This document shows, piece after piece, positions 33,689-44,559 of a stretch of 64,000 nt of DNA. The notes below the pieces were generated by a model. It worked only from the letters and a program-made list of their open reading frames with translations. It was not told the origin of the DNA and ran no database searches. A program made the translations under genes and the position numbers. Every line of letters begins with the position of its first letter. Position 1 is the stretch's first letter. This DNA comes from Calamus simplicifolius (Eukaryota > Streptophyta > Magnoliopsida > Arecales > Arecaceae), in the NCBI GenBank assembly GCA_900491605.1, contig UESW01001673.1, positions 1-64,000 on the forward strand, in the 5' to 3' direction.

Positions 33689-36288
33689 GTACAGTTGCAG
33701 ATCAGGAGGTGGAGGATGATCTCTTGGTTGTATCAGATGATCACAGGCACAGCACAGAGATGTGGACCTTGGATTCAGCCTGTTCTCATCATTACACTCC
33801 CAACCGGTCGTGGTTCAGTACTTACACAGAGGTTGAGGAGGGGAATGTGACTCTTGGAGATAATCACCCTTGCAAGGTGGCAGGTATTGGCACAGTGAGG
33901 GTGAGGATGTTTGATGGTATGGTGCGCACTCTTACCAGTGTGAAGCATGTCCCAAAACTCAAGAAGAATCTGGTATCACTGGGGTACTTGGAGCGGACTG
34001 GATACAGCTTCTGCAGTCGTGCCAGGAGTGGAGTTCTGAACATCTCCAATGGAGCCATGGTGGTGATGAGAGGGAGGAGGCTGGAAAATAATCTATACAA
34101 GATGGAGGGCTCTGTGATGACTGTGAAATCTGAGGTGGCAGCTGTGGAGCAAGATCCCCGAGATGTGTACAGGATGTGGCATTACCGCCTGGGCCACATG
34201 GGAGACAAGGGGATGAAAGAACTGAGCAAGAGAGGTCTGCTTCCAGACTTGAGTAGCGGAGATATGGAGATCTGTGAGCCTTGTCAGATGGGAAAGCAGA
34301 GGAGAGTACAGTTCTCAGTCAGCACAGCTAGGAGTGCTGAACCCCTGGAGTTAGTACACACAGATGTCTGGGGACCAGCCCCAGTTACTGCAAGGAATGG
34401 GGCCAGATACTTTATGACCCTGATAGATGATTTCTCAAGGAAGCTGTGGATCTACTTTATGAAGGAGAAATCAGAGGTCTTCACCAAGTTCAAAATCTGG
34501 AAGGCTGAGGTGGAGAAGGAGCAGGGTAAAAGTGTGAAGTGTCTGAGGTCTGATAATGGCGGGGAATACACCAGCAGGGAGTTCCAGATTTTTTGTAAGG
34601 AGTGGGGCATCAGAAGGCACTTCTCGGTGATGGGAACTCCTCAACAGAATGGGGTGGCTGAGAGGATGAACAGAACACTATTGGAAAAGGCAAGATGCTT
34701 AAGGCTGCAGGCAGGGCTTCCAAAGATGTTCTGGGTTGACGCAGTAGATGCAGCTAGCTACTTGGTCAATCGGTCACCGCACACCAGGTTAGATGGAGAC
34801 ATTCCAGAGGAGATATGGTCTGGAAGGAAGACAAGCCTAAACCATCTAAGGGTGTTTGGATGCACAGCATATGTGCATGTTGGAGCTGGGGAGCGGAGTA
34901 AGTTGGATGTCAGGTCTAAGAAGATGGTGTTCCTAGGCTACCCGCGAGGAGTCAAGGGGTATCGGCTATGGGACCCCTTGGAGAAGAAGGTTGTCATCAG
35001 CAGAGATGTAACCTTTGATGAGAGCTCAATCCTCCAGAACAGAAGTGGCATGGATGCACAGCAGGGACTACAGGAGGTAGAACACGGTAACACTAGTCAG
35101 ATAACCTCCTGTACAGTTGTGCCATTTGCTAGTGGACCAGGAGGATTTGAGATTCAGGTGGAGAGGACTGACAGAGGGGGTAGAAGCCAGGGAGTTCAGC
35201 AGGATGCAGCTGAACAGGGGACTGATACTGGGATCGCACAGCAAAGGCCCAGGAGGAACGTGCGACCACCAGTTCGATACGGCTTTGAGGATTCGTTGTC
35301 ATATGCCCTGGTGACAGCGAATGGAGACCCTTTCACCTATGAGGAGGCTATGGAAAGTCAGGATAGAGATAGGTGGATCCATGCTATGGCAGAGGAAATG
35401 CAGTCTCTTCACAGCAATAATACGTGGCAGGTGGTCCAGCTGCCACAAGGAAAGAAACCCATTGGTTGTAAATGGGTTTATCAGCGCAAGGAAGGAGCTT
35501 CAGAACAAGAGGGTATCAGGTATAAGGCAAGACTAGTGGCCAAAGGATACTCTCAGAAAGAAGGCATCGATTATGGTGAAATATTTTCTCCAGTTGTCAG
35601 GCACACTTCCATCAGACTATTATTGAGTATTGTAGCAGCTCAGGACTTGGAGCTGGAGCAGATGGATGTGAAGACAGCATTCCTCCATGGTCATTTGGAG
35701 GAGAGCATCTACATGGAGCAGCCACCAGGGTTTAGAGAACCAAGATCAGATGGGAAAGTCTGTTTGCTGAAGAAATCTCTGTATGGGCTGAAGCAGTCAC
35801 CGAGGCAGTGGTACAAGAGATTTGACACTTATGTTAGGAGCATTGGACTTTCCAGGTGTGAGTATGATTCTTGTGTGTATGTTAAATCTCTGGATGATGG
35901 GTCTAGGATGTACTTACTCTTGTATGTAGATGACATGCTGATAGCATGCAAGAGTAAGAAGGCTGTACAGGAACTGAAGATAGCTTTGTCTCGGGAGTTT
36001 GAGATGAAGGATCTGGGGCCAGCCAGGAAGATCCTAGGGATGGAAATCATCAGAGATAGATCCAAAGGTGTGCTGCATCTGAGTCAGGATGGCTACATTA
36101 AAAAGATTCTGGAGCGATATGGGATGAAGGATGCCAAACCGACAGCACTACCTTTGGCAGCACATTTTTCCTTATCGAAGACCATGTCACCACAGACTGA
36201 GGTGGAGGCTCAGGAGATGGAGAAGGTACCATATGCTTCTGGTGTTGGAGCCTTATGTATGCCATGGTATGTTGTAGGCCAGACATAG
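33646..36288 (+). CDS. Copia pol, protease-integrase-reverse transcriptase part
   Basis: An open frame of 880 codons overlaps the gag end by 43 bp in the -1 frame. In order: aspartic protease with WTLDSACSHH (D43-S-A); pre-integrase zinc finger with HYRLGH near 179-184 and CEPC near 210-213; integrase core with D240 (LVHTDVWGP), D303 (RSDNGGEY) and E339 (NGVAER), giving the DD35E spacing; and reverse transcriptase with KWVY near 610, QMDVKTAFLHG near 672-682 and the catalytic YVDD at 760-763. All key catalytic residues are intact. The frame ends at a premature TAG (36,286-36,288) because of a frameshift shortly upstream, so RNase H is cut off. The first residue given is only where the frame opens; expression would be as a gag-pol fusion. 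Confidence 0.88.
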   Translation: MEKSEGRKRGSESVSTVADQEVEDDLLVVSDDHRHSTEMWTLDSACSHHYTPNRSWFSTYTEVEEGNVTLGDNHPCKVAGIGTVRVRMFDGMVRTLTSVKHVPKLKKNLVSLGYLERTGYSFCSRARSGVLNISNGAMVVMRGRRLENNLYKMEGSVMTVKSEVAAVEQDPRDVYRMWHYRLGHMGDKGMKELSKRGLLPDLSSGDMEICEPCQMGKQRRVQFSVSTARSAEPLELVHTDVWGPAPVTARNGARYFMTLIDDFSRKLWIYFMKEKSEVFTKFKIWKAEVEKEQGKSVKCLRSDNGGEYTSREFQIFCKEWGIRRHFSVMGTPQQNGVAERMNRTLLEKARCLRLQAGLPKMFWVDAVDAASYLVNRSPHTRLDGDIPEEIWSGRKTSLNHLRVFGCTAYVHVGAGERSKLDVRSKKMVFLGYPRGVKGYRLWDPLEKKVVISRDVTFDESSILQNRSGMDAQQGLQEVEHGNTSQITSCTVVPFASGPGGFEIQVERTDRGGRSQGVQQDAAEQGTDTGIAQQRPRRNVRPPVRYGFEDSLSYALVTANGDPFTYEEAMESQDRDRWIHAMAEEMQSLHSNNTWQVVQLPQGKKPIGCKWVYQRKEGASEQEGIRYKARLVAKGYSQKEGIDYGEIFSPVVRHTSIRLLLSIVAAQDLELEQMDVKTAFLHGHLEESIYMEQPPGFREPRSDGKVCLLKKSLYGLKQSPRQWYKRFDTYVRSIGLSRCEYDSCVYVKSLDDGSRMYLLLYVDDMLIACKSKKAVQELKIALSREFEMKDLGPARKILGMEIIRDRSKGVLHLSQDGYIKKILERYGMKDAKPTALPLAAHFSLSKTMSPQTEVEAQEMEKVPYASGVGALCMPWYVVGQT

Positions 36289-36939
36289 CCCATGCAGTGA
36301 GCCAGGTGAGCAGGTTCATGGCGCACCCTGGCAGGGAGCACTGGCGAGCACTAAAGGAATCTTCAGGTACTTGGTAGGTACAGTTGGGGTTGGTATTTGC
36401 TATGGACAGCAAGAAGGTGCTGAGAGATCCAACTTATCCAAGGAGGCTCGTGGGCAGTATATGGGTATGTGGATGCAGACTTTGGTGGAGATGTGGACAC
36501 TAGGAGATCCACAACAGGCTTTGTGTTCAGCCTGTTTGGTGGTCCAGTATCGTGGAGATCATGTCTGCAGCCCATCACAGCCTTATCTACCACGGAGGCA
36601 GAATACATAGGTATCACAGAGGCAGCAAAGGAAGCTCTTTGGCTGAAGGGCTTGATGCTAGAGATGGGACTTGATCAGAAGGTTGTCCAGGTGCATAGTG
36701 ACAGCCAGAGTGCTCTGATGCTTGCGCAGAATGCAGTCTATCATGCCAGGACGAAGCACATTGACCTCAGATACCACAGGATCAGAGAGCTGGTGGAAGA
36801 TGGTGAGGTGGAACTGGTGAAGGTATACACCAAAGAAAATCCAGCAGATGCACTGACTAAGGTTCTTCCACGGGACAGTTTTCAAAAGTGTATTTCGTTG
36901 TTAAAGCTGATGGACACAGTGGATGTGCTGAGGCCTTGA
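36289..36939 (+). pseudogene. Copia pol, RNase H part, frameshifted
   Basis: RT C-terminal and RNase H sequence continues in shifted frames. Between about 36,250 and 36,470 the coding sequence changes frame several times. From 36,469 a single frame of 156 codons carries RNase H motifs: DADFGGDVDTRRSTTGF, TEAEYIGITEAAKEA, DSQSALMLAQN and HIDLRYHRIRELVEDG. It ends at the normal place just before the polypurine tract. Clustering of single-base breaks in a young element makes sequencing or assembly indels a possible alternative to real mutations. Confidence 0.85.
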
Positions 36940-36946
36940 AAGCACC

Positions 36947-36956
36947 AAGGTGGAGA
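36947..36956 (+). other. Polypurine tract of the Copia element
   Basis: AAGGTGGAGA ends one base before the 3' LTR, the usual site for plus-strand priming in plant Copia elements. Confidence 0.85.
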
Positions 36957-36957
36957 T

Positions 36958-37432
36958 TGTTGGGCCTGGTGTGGTGCTATCAAGGCCCAGGTGGGCTAAC
37001 TTGTATTGGGCTGGGTTTGAGTCCAAGGGTTGAGATTAAATCAAGTCACGGGTGTACACGGGCTTGGGGATTAGTTTAATCTCATTGGTTTAGTCCATGG
37101 GAGTTTTTTGTTGAGTCTGGGCCTGGCCCACTTCGTGGATGTATTTAAACCCTAGTCTCTAGGGTTTGGATGGAATAGAGAACAGATTTTTTCTCCCAAA
37201 AATTCCCTTCTCTCATCATAGGGCGGCAGCCCTTTCTTTCTCCTCCCCATCTTCCTCCCTTTTTCCAAGAAGTAAACCTAACAGGATTGGGAATCCTTAG
37301 TTCTAGTTCTTGTTGAACGGGGAATTCCATTGCTATTCATCAAGGTCTAAACCTAACAGGATTAGGAATCCTTAGTTCTAGTTCTTGTTCAACAGGAATC
37401 CCATTGCTATTAATCAAGGTCTAAATCCTACA
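36958..37432 (+). repeat. 3' LTR of the Copia element
   Basis: 475 bp, almost identical to the 5' LTR. Differences seen by eye: AACTTGTATT for AACTTATATT, GGAATTCC for GGAATCCC, a lost C in GATTCTTTTCTCC, and a lost G in CAGGGAATCC. Confidence 0.92.
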
Positions 37433-37859
37433 CCTATAAATAAGCTCATGAATTGATGAATGAATCATAGAATTATTTTGAATAGCCCCAAGAATTATTT
37501 CATCTCATTTTATTTCTAATTTTCATTAATATTTACTTGGGCATCTGAAGGTAATCATTGGGTTGCACTTCCACGTGATCGTGTTCATGGTAGGAGGATC
37601 GGATCGTTGTACCTTGGGAACAGATCACCAATAACCTGGTAGGAGGATCGGATCGAGCCGGATCGTTGTACCTTGGGATAGATCACCAATAACTTGCACG
37701 AAAGGGCAAAAATATGATCCTTAGGGCAGTGTCTAATATGCCTCAACTGGCAAAATTCTTTTTTATATTTTATTTATATTTTGTATTTAAATTTTTAAAT
37801 TAATTTTTTAGCAATTTTTAAGAAATATTTTTGCCAAGATCAAAACATATTTTCCAACG

Positions 37860-38439
37860 GAAGGCTCTCCCATGCCCAGTGGGACAAGAGCCTGAGCAGC
37901 CTGAGAGGTGGTGTTTGAGTCTGGGTTGAGCCAGGCTTTTGACTTGATGCCGTAGTATAAACTTCCCTTTGATGAGCAGCAATTAACTCTTTAGCATAAT
38001 AATATTCATTCCCCAAAGAGTTTTGAGTGAAGTGTTGGTTTTCTGCTGGAACACACGCTCATTCCTAATTAACCAGATCAACCAGCCAGCTAGTGTGAAG
38101 TACAATGGATTGAAATTCCTCATTAAGCTCTCGGCATGCCAAATGGAGGAGGTGACATGGGGGAATTCAGAGAAATAATAACATTGTTCTGTGATCTCAA
38201 ATTCATTCCAAACAATATATATTGTAAATTAGACCCCCAACACAGTAGATTTGCCCAGCTTAATATGTATATATATTGGCGATGTCTTCAACCATGTCTC
38301 GAGGTCACTTGATTCGCAAAATCATAGTGATTCAGAACTCGACAAATTTATTGGATGATTTAATCAATAGCACCTCATAACTCGTTAAATGGCATATGTT
38401 TTCTTTCCATAGAGCTGGCAAAATGTGCATCTTTGGGGC
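37860..38439. other. Intergenic spacer between LTR-like copy 2 and gypsy element A
   Basis: Unique-looking mixed sequence. No gene or repeat was recognised. Confidence 0.55.
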
Positions 38440-38857
38440 TGTTGAGGGGTAAAATCGCTGACCTCATAACAAACTGGATTCGAATCCTAATGAATTTCGG
38501 ACCCACGACACCTCCAATGAATCAGGTGATCCTCTATAAATACGACCGTCTTCCGACTTCTCAGGTATGCGCACTTGTTTACTAGCCCACTCTCCTTCTA
38601 CCTCTGCTCACCCCTTTCTGCCATTAACGCTCTGTTCAGAGCTCTCGAAAGGCCACCCTGGAGAGACTCTTCAGCGAGAGCCTTCTCCTCATATTTGTTG
38701 ATTGCTGATCCCCGCTGACTTGAGCATCGGAGGGTCTTCCACGGAGGGCCACCCCCAACGCCTCTCGCATGAGAACTGTTTTGCAGGTCCACTCAAGAGG
38801 GAGCCCACTCTGAAGCTCGATCGCGTCCGAGTCGGAGGACAGATTTCAGCAGCAACA
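38440..38857 (+). repeat. 5' LTR of gypsy element A, internally deleted
   Basis: 418 bp, from TGTTGAGGGGTAAAATCG to AGCAGCAACA. Compared with the 3' LTR it lacks about 397 bp (equivalent to 47,179-47,575) right after the first 18 bp. A TATA-like box, TCTATAAATA, is at 38,533-38,542. Confidence 0.85.
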
Positions 38858-38859
38858 AA

Positions 38860-38877
38860 TTGGCGCTAGAGGAAGGG
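38860..38877 (+). other. Putative primer-binding site of gypsy element A
   Basis: TTGGCGCTAGAGGAAGGG follows two bases after the LTR. TGGCGC-type sites are common in Tat-lineage elements. I could not assign the tRNA. Confidence 0.6.
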
Positions 38878-38942
38878 CCCTCAAGTCCCATAAACTTGTG
38901 ATCCAGGAGATAAGGGTCTCAATCTTGAAGAGAACCTCTCTC

Positions 38943-40603
38943 ATGGCCAATCGAAAAATGGCTACTTCTGAAGCCCAGGACCAGGTCGCCTCCCAAAGAC
39001 CTGATCTGATGAGCAATGTAGCGCCGCCACCACCACCAGTTGAGACTCCATTGCCACCAGCGACCCTAGTGACATAGGACTAGTTTGCCTCACTGGTCCA
39101 GCAGGTCCAGGCTCTGGCCCATCTGATCCAGGGGCGCTTTGAAGCTCTCCATCCAGCTACACCTACTCCGCACCTTCCTGAGGAGAACGCGGCCCCTGTT
39201 CATCCAGCGATCTCTTCTTCTGGCCCGCATGGGGTTGCAGACCCCCCTCGTCACCCTAAGGGAGCTGAGCCAATCCCCCAAGGGGTCTGCGGTAAGGATC
39301 TTCCCAGATCTCGGCGGGCCCGATCCCTCTTTCTGGTGTTCTCTCATCACGACTCGACACCGTCTCAGTTTTCTCCTAGCCCAGCTCCTCCTACTATGCT
39401 TGCGAAGGAGATCCACCGACAACTCTAGGAGATGCGTCAGGAGTTGGATGCCGCCAAGCAAGCCCATCCGCTTCAGCATAAGGCGGAGCAGGGCATCCCT
39501 TTTCCAAGGAGATCATGGAGGAAGTGATTCCCCCCACGTCAAGTTACCCGCCATCGAGTCCTATCATTGATCCTTCAATCCCGATGACCACTTCAATAGC
39601 TTCCGATCGATCATGATGTTCCATGGGCATCAGATGCGATCCTCTGCCGCGCCTTTCCTTCCACCCTCAGGGGTTCCGCTCGGACCTGGTTTAATGCCTT
39701 AAAACCAGGTTCTGTTGGTTCATTTGATGAGCTGAGCCGCCTCTTCATCAGCAGCAGTCGTCACTGGTGGAGATCTAACTCCCTCTCTAAGGTTAAGCAA
39801 AGAGAGGGGGAGTCCTTGAAGAAATATCTCGGTCGTTTCAATACGGCCATGCTTGAAGTGGACCACCTTAATCATGAGGTGGCCATGTCCGCCCTAGTGA
39901 GCAGAGTGTTAAAGGAGAGTGACTTTTACCTAGCGTTGGAGGTCAGCTACCCTCCGAACCTCTCTGATATGATGGCCCTGGCGGACAAGTACGCCAGAGT
40001 CGAGGAATCACGGAGGGCTGCCCGCATCGAGCTGACAAGGAAGAAGAAGTCCAAGGGCTCGGACAAGCACCGATCTGCCCGCCAGCCGAGCCCACCTCGC
40101 CGCCAGAGGGTTCCTCCGCTGCCGCCGAGGAACCGCACCCAGAGCCCGCCTAGGAGGTTCAACCGGTTCACCCCGCTCACTTCCCCGAGGGCGAAGATCC
40201 TCATGGAGATAGAGCATCAACTCCCTTGACCACCTCCTCTCCGAGGGAATGCAGCCCGGAGAGACCCCACCAAATATTGTAGCTACCATCGGGACCACGG
40301 CCACGACACTGAGGAGTGCTAGCAGCTGAAGAATGAAATCGAGATGCTCATCCAGCGGGATAGGCTGGACCAATTCAGGAGAGCACCCGAGCCAAGGAAT
40401 GGGGGTGACCGCCAGCCCGAGCCCCAACAGCCTCCTCCTCCGAATCCTTCGATCGCCGACCACATCAATGTGATCGAGGCGGTCGGTAGTCCATCGAGTT
40501 GGCGGGATGATGAAGAAGGTTTAGCGCCAAAGAGAGTGCGGACTAATGAGCTCTCCTTCTCCGACAATGACCTCCAGAAGATACAGTTCAACATGACGAT
40601 GCG
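38943..40603 (+). pseudogene. gag of gypsy element A, broken
   Basis: It starts at ATG 38,943 with a proline-rich leader (VAPPPPPVETPLPP) and is soon interrupted by a stop. The retrotransposon gag domain is recognisable from about 39,640 to 40,020, with ARTWFNALKPGSV, SFDELSRLF and REGESLKKYLGRFN. The stretch 39,816-40,229 is open for 137 codons, ending in a basic Arg/Pro/Ser region. A zinc-finger-like segment (YCSYHRDHGHDTEEC) lies at about 40,276-40,320 and is directly followed by a stop. The product would coat element RNA; in this state no full gag can be made. Confidence 0.8.
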
Positions 40604-41002
40604 TTGGTTGTATCACTCAATCTGAACAATTATGATGTAGACCGAATCCTTATTGATAGTGGGAGCTCTGTTAATGTTTTGTATCTCGATATGTTTGTGA
40701 AGATGAAATTACTCATGGAGAATCTTCGAGTTGTGGACTCCACCCTAATGGGGTTCACCGGCGATGTTATTACCCCAGAGGGGGTCGTGACCTTGATGGT
40801 CCGTGCGGGAACTTGGCCTTGCGTTGCCACTGTCCACATAGATTTTCTGGTGACCAAACTTTGGTCGCCCTACAATGCAATCTTTGGGAGGCCTGGCCTG
40901 ATGTCCCTTGGAGCTGCTGTCTCCATCCTGCATATAGGAATAAAGTTCCCTACCGGATGGGGAGTGGGAGTAGTTCGAGGAAACCAAGCTGTAGCTCGGT
41001 AG
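40604..41002 (+). pseudogene. Aspartic protease domain of gypsy element A
   Basis: An open stretch contains ILIDSGSSVNVLYLDMF, the active-site D-S-G of a retroviral-type aspartic protease, followed by GFTGDVITPEGVVTLMVRAG, typical of Ty3/gypsy proteases. The protease cleaves the gag-pol polyprotein. The frame is interrupted on both sides, so it is separated from gag and RT. Confidence 0.8.
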
Positions 41003-41182
41003 TGCTTCGTCGCCAGCCTTCAGTCCAAATTGCCTAAAGTTGATGGACTGGACGCTCGGGAGGACTTTGCCGAGCAATGAGGAGAACCAGCCAAAGAGCT
41101 GAAGGAGGTACCGTTGAACGAAGCTCGGCCCGACTAAACCATAAAGATCGGATCGCTTCTGAAAGGGAAACCCCGGCTGGAG

Positions 41183-42260
41183 TTGATCGACTTTCTCCGA
41201 AGGAATGCTAATGTCTTCGCCTGGTCCGCTTCTGATATGCCGGGAATCAGCCCGAACATTCTCGTCCATCGTCTTAATGTGGATGAGATGTCCCGGCCTG
41301 TGAAGCAGAAGAAAAGGAGCTTCGCCCTTGAGCGACATAAGGCAATTGAGGAAGAAGTTGACAAGCTCATCAAGGCAAATTTCATTCGGGAGGTAAATTA
41401 TCCGAGCTGGCTGTCCAATGTTGTCATGGTGAAGAAGTCGAACGGTAAGTGGTGGATCTGCATCGACTTCACCGACCTCAACAAAGCATGCTTGAAGGAC
41501 AACTTCCCTCTCCCTCGGATCAACCAGCTCGTAGATGCTACTTCAGGTCATCAGATGCTGACCTTCATGGACGCATATTTCGGCTACAACCAAATCCGAA
41601 TGGCGCCCGAGGATGAAGAGAAGACCACCTTCATAACCGATCGAGATACTTATTGTTACCGTGTCATGCCTTTCGGTCTGAAAAATGTAGGTGCCAGTTA
41701 CCAAACGCTAGTTAACAAAGTCTTCAAGGAGCAAATCGGTCGAAACATGGAGGTATATTTGATGACATGCTGCTCAAAAGTAGAGAAACATTCTAGCATA
41801 TTGAGGATCTCTCTGAGAGCTTGCGATGCTCCAAAAATATCGGATGAAGCTCAACCCAACTAAGTGCGCCTTCGGCATCAATTCTGGGAAGTTTCTGGGC
41901 TTCATGGTTTCTCAACGGGGCATTGAGGCCAATCCATAGAAGATTCAAGCCCTTCGGCAAATGGCACCCCAACGTCCGTCAAAGAGGTCCAACGCCTGAC
42001 TAGAAGGATCGCGGCCCTCAACCGCTTCGTGGCTCGGTCAGCTGAGAGATGCCTTCCTTTCTTTAAAGCTCTCCGATCAGCCAAGAATTTCCAATGGTCT
42101 CCCGAGTGTCAGAAATCATTCGAGAACCTCAAGAGATATCTCGGCTCTCCACCCTTCCTCAGCAGTCCGAATCCGGGAGAAATGTTGTTTCTGTACTTAC
42201 CAGTTTCAGAAGGCGTAGTTGGCTCAGTGTTGGTCAGAGAAGAGAACAAGACCTAAAAGC
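41183..42260 (+). pseudogene. Reverse transcriptase and start of RNase H of gypsy element A
   Basis: The open part 41,183-41,863 encodes RT fingers and palm: ANFIREVNYPSWLSNVVMV, DFTDLNKACLKDNFPLPRI, FMDAYFGYNQIRMAPEDE and YRVMPFGLKNVGASYQ. At about 41,757-41,775 a single missing base shifts the frame exactly at the conserved YxDD catalytic site, so active RT is lost. RT continues in other frames (sequence equivalent to SGKFLGFMVSQRGIEANP near 41,885-41,937), and the connection/RNase H start follows at about 42,030-42,260 with QKSFENLKRYLGSPPFLS and a stop near 42,256. Confidence 0.82.
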
Positions 42261-42322
42261 TGATCTATTATGTTAGCAAACTGCTCCAAGATACCGAGAC
42301 AAGATACACCCGGATCGAGAAG

Positions 42323-43753
42323 TTGGTTTTGGCCCTAGTAACGTTGGTTCGGAGGCTGCGACTGTATTTTCAGGCACATTCAGTGATGGTCCTAACTGAC
42401 CAACCCATCAAGGCGGTGGTCCATCGTTCGGAGACATCAGGGAGAATGGCTAAATGGGCCGTCGAGCTAAGCGAGCATGACATCCGATACCAACCTCGCC
42501 CGGCCATCAAAGCCCAGGTTCTAGCTGATTTCCTCCTCAAATGTGCCATCTCGGAGGATGGCTCCACTCCGGACTCCTCTGAGCACCCGAGATCAGATGC
42601 CCTATGGCTGCTCCACGTTGATGGATCGTCTAACGCCAATGGCTCCGGTGCTGGCTTAATCCTCACCAGCCCAGAGGGGGCGACCTTCGAGTACGGCGTT
42701 TGCTTCTCCTTCCCAGCCTCCAATAATGAAGCTGAATATGAAGCTCTGCTCGCTGGACTCCAAATCGCCCGTGACCTTAAAGTGAAGAAGCTAAATGCCT
42801 TTACCGACTCTCAATTGGTAGCCAGTCACGTGCGGGGCGAGTTCGAGGCCTGGGAGCCAAACATGATTCGGTATCTCCAACAGGTGCGGGACTTACTTTC
42901 CCACCTCTTTGAATTTGAAGTCATTCAGATCCCAAGATTCGAGAATGCACACACCGATCTATTGTCTCGGCTAGCAACTACGGAATCGATGGATTTCGAG
43001 CGGAAGTTTTCCCTTGAGATTTTGGAAAAGCGTAGCATCGCGAAGGCTGACCGAGTGATGCAGGTCGAGGCCGAACCATCCTGGTTTGACCCCATATTAA
43101 AGTATCTTAAAGAAGGGTCGCTCTCAGCCGACCGAAAGGAAGCAAGGAAGCTGAAATTGCAAGCCACCCACTATGCGTTGATCGACGACCAGTTGTATAA
43201 GCGATCCTTTTCCATGCCGCTACTCAAGTGCCTTCGCGCATCTGAAGCTGATTATGCTCTTCGGGAGGTACATGAGGGAATCTGTGGCAACCATCTGGGG
43301 AGCCGATCCTTATGCCATAAGGTGCTATGCCAGGGGTATTATTGGCCCACCATGCAAAAGGATGCTGACGATCTCGTCCGAGCTTGCGACCTTTGTCAGA
43401 GACATTCTAATATCCAGAGGCTCCCCTCCACCAATTTGGTCCCTATTTCCTCCGCATGGCCCTTCGCTAAGTGGGGCATGGATATCCTTGGCCCTTTTCC
43501 CCTCGCCACTGGACAGAGAAAGTTCTTGTTTGTCGCCATCGACTACTTCACCAAGTGGATGGAGGCCGAGGCAATTGCCCAGATAACCGAAGCTCGGGCC
43601 AGGGACTTTGTATGGAGATCCATTATTTGTCGCTTTGACCTCCCGCATACCATCATCACCGATAATGGCAAGCAATTTGAGAACCCAAAGTTCCGAGGAT
43701 TCTGTGAAGAGCATGGGATCTGCCACCGCCTTACATCGGTAGGTCATCCGTAA
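42323..43753 (+). pseudogene. RNase H, archaeal-type RNase H and integrase of gypsy element A
   Basis: 476 codons stay open. The first ~65 are the end of the original RNase H (FQAHSVMVLTDQPIKAVV, LSEHDIRYQPRPAIKAQVL). Residues ~93-215 are a second, archaeal-type RNase H with LLHVDGSSNANGSGAGLIL, NNEAEYEALLAGLQIA and FTDSQLVASHVRGEFEAW, the hallmark of Tat elements. From about residue 310 comes the integrase zinc finger (HEGICGNHLG, CDLCQRH), then the core with KWGMDILGPFPLA and TIITDNGKQFENPKF. A stop at 43,751-43,753 falls just before the segment with the third catalytic residue. Confidence 0.85.
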
Positions 43754-44313
43754 GCCAACGAAGAAGCCAAGGTAACTAACTGGACCCTGCTTCAAGGGAT
43801 CAAGGCTCGGCTTGCCAGAGCCCGGAGCAGATGGGCGGACGAACTTTATCATGTCCTATGGGCCTACCGCACCACCCAGAGAATCCCCACTGGCGAGACC
43901 CCCCTTCTGAATGGCCTTCGGTACGGAAGCCGTCATCCCCGTGGAGATAGGACTTCCTTCTCCGCGGGTGGAGAGCTACTCGAGGAGGATAACGATGAGC
44001 AGCTCAGCACCAATCTTGACCTAGTGGAAGAAATCAGATAGAAAGCTCGAATTAGGGTAGCTGCATATCAGTAAAGAGTGGCTCGCTATCACGCCTCTAG
44101 AGTCAAAGGAAATCCTTCTCACCCGGCGATCTTGTCCTCCGGAAAGCATCCGTCTCCAAACTACTAGAACAAGGAAAGCTGTCTCCGAACTAGGAAGGCC
44201 CCTATCAAGTGGCGGAAGTCATCGAACCTAGCACCTACAAGCTCCAGGATCTGAATGGGAAATCTATTCCCCGGACATGGAATTCGGACAATCTCCGTAT
44301 ATACCACCAGTAG
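43754..44313 (+). pseudogene. Integrase C-terminal part of gypsy element A
   Basis: Recognisable integrase sequence continues after the stop: AYRTTQRIPTGETPLL near 43,861-43,908, then LDLVEEIR followed by a stop at 44,039, and a short C-terminal stretch ending NLRIYHQ with a stop near 44,311. Several in-frame stops and shifts are present. Confidence 0.7.
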
Positions 44314-44559
44314 GGTATGCTTTCTATAGACTCACCCTATTTACAGCATTAGCATCTTATTTCCAATATTCACAACATGATCGTTACAATCATCTTTCTG
44401 AAAAGTCATAATGAAAAATGGATGTTACCCATTCTTGGCACGACCGAGCTATCTCCTTGAGTAGTGATATCTCCGCATCTCGACTGGACCGAGTCCTATT
44501 CAACCAAGACTCGGTATGGTCGAGCACCCCCAGTACGGCTGGGGGCCAAGTGATCCCCA

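Larger units (their letters stand above)
32311..37432 (+). mobile_element. Ty1/copia LTR retrotransposon, nearly complete and young (Tork/Tnt1-like)
   Basis: Both LTRs, a tRNA-Met primer-binding site, gag, pol in Copia order (protease, integrase, RT, RNase H) and a polypurine tract are present. A perfect 5-bp target duplication CCTAT flanks it (32,306-32,310 and 37,433-37,437). The LTRs differ by about two substitutions and two single-base indels in ~476 bp by eye, so insertion was recent. Gag style (KKFDGKGSFSMWKV, LCSMPTSYDSL) suggests the Tork lineage with tobacco Tnt1. Frameshifts between gag and pol and in the RT/RNase H region would prevent a full product. Confidence 0.92.
32067..37859 (+). 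repeat. LTR-like repeat, copy 2, interrupted by a Copia element
   Basis: The left part is 32,067-32,310 and the right part 37,438-37,859; together ~666 bp, close to copy 1 (659 bp). The edges are slightly mutated (TATTGAAAAAAG and TTTTCCAACG). The Copia element and its target duplication split it between GGCTAAGCCTAT and CCTATAAATAAGC. Confidence 0.6.

Noticed and set aside
38470..38500. tRNA T-arm-like GGATTCGAATCC
   Set aside because: It is part of the gypsy LTR (repeated at ~47,592); no cloverleaf can be drawn around it.
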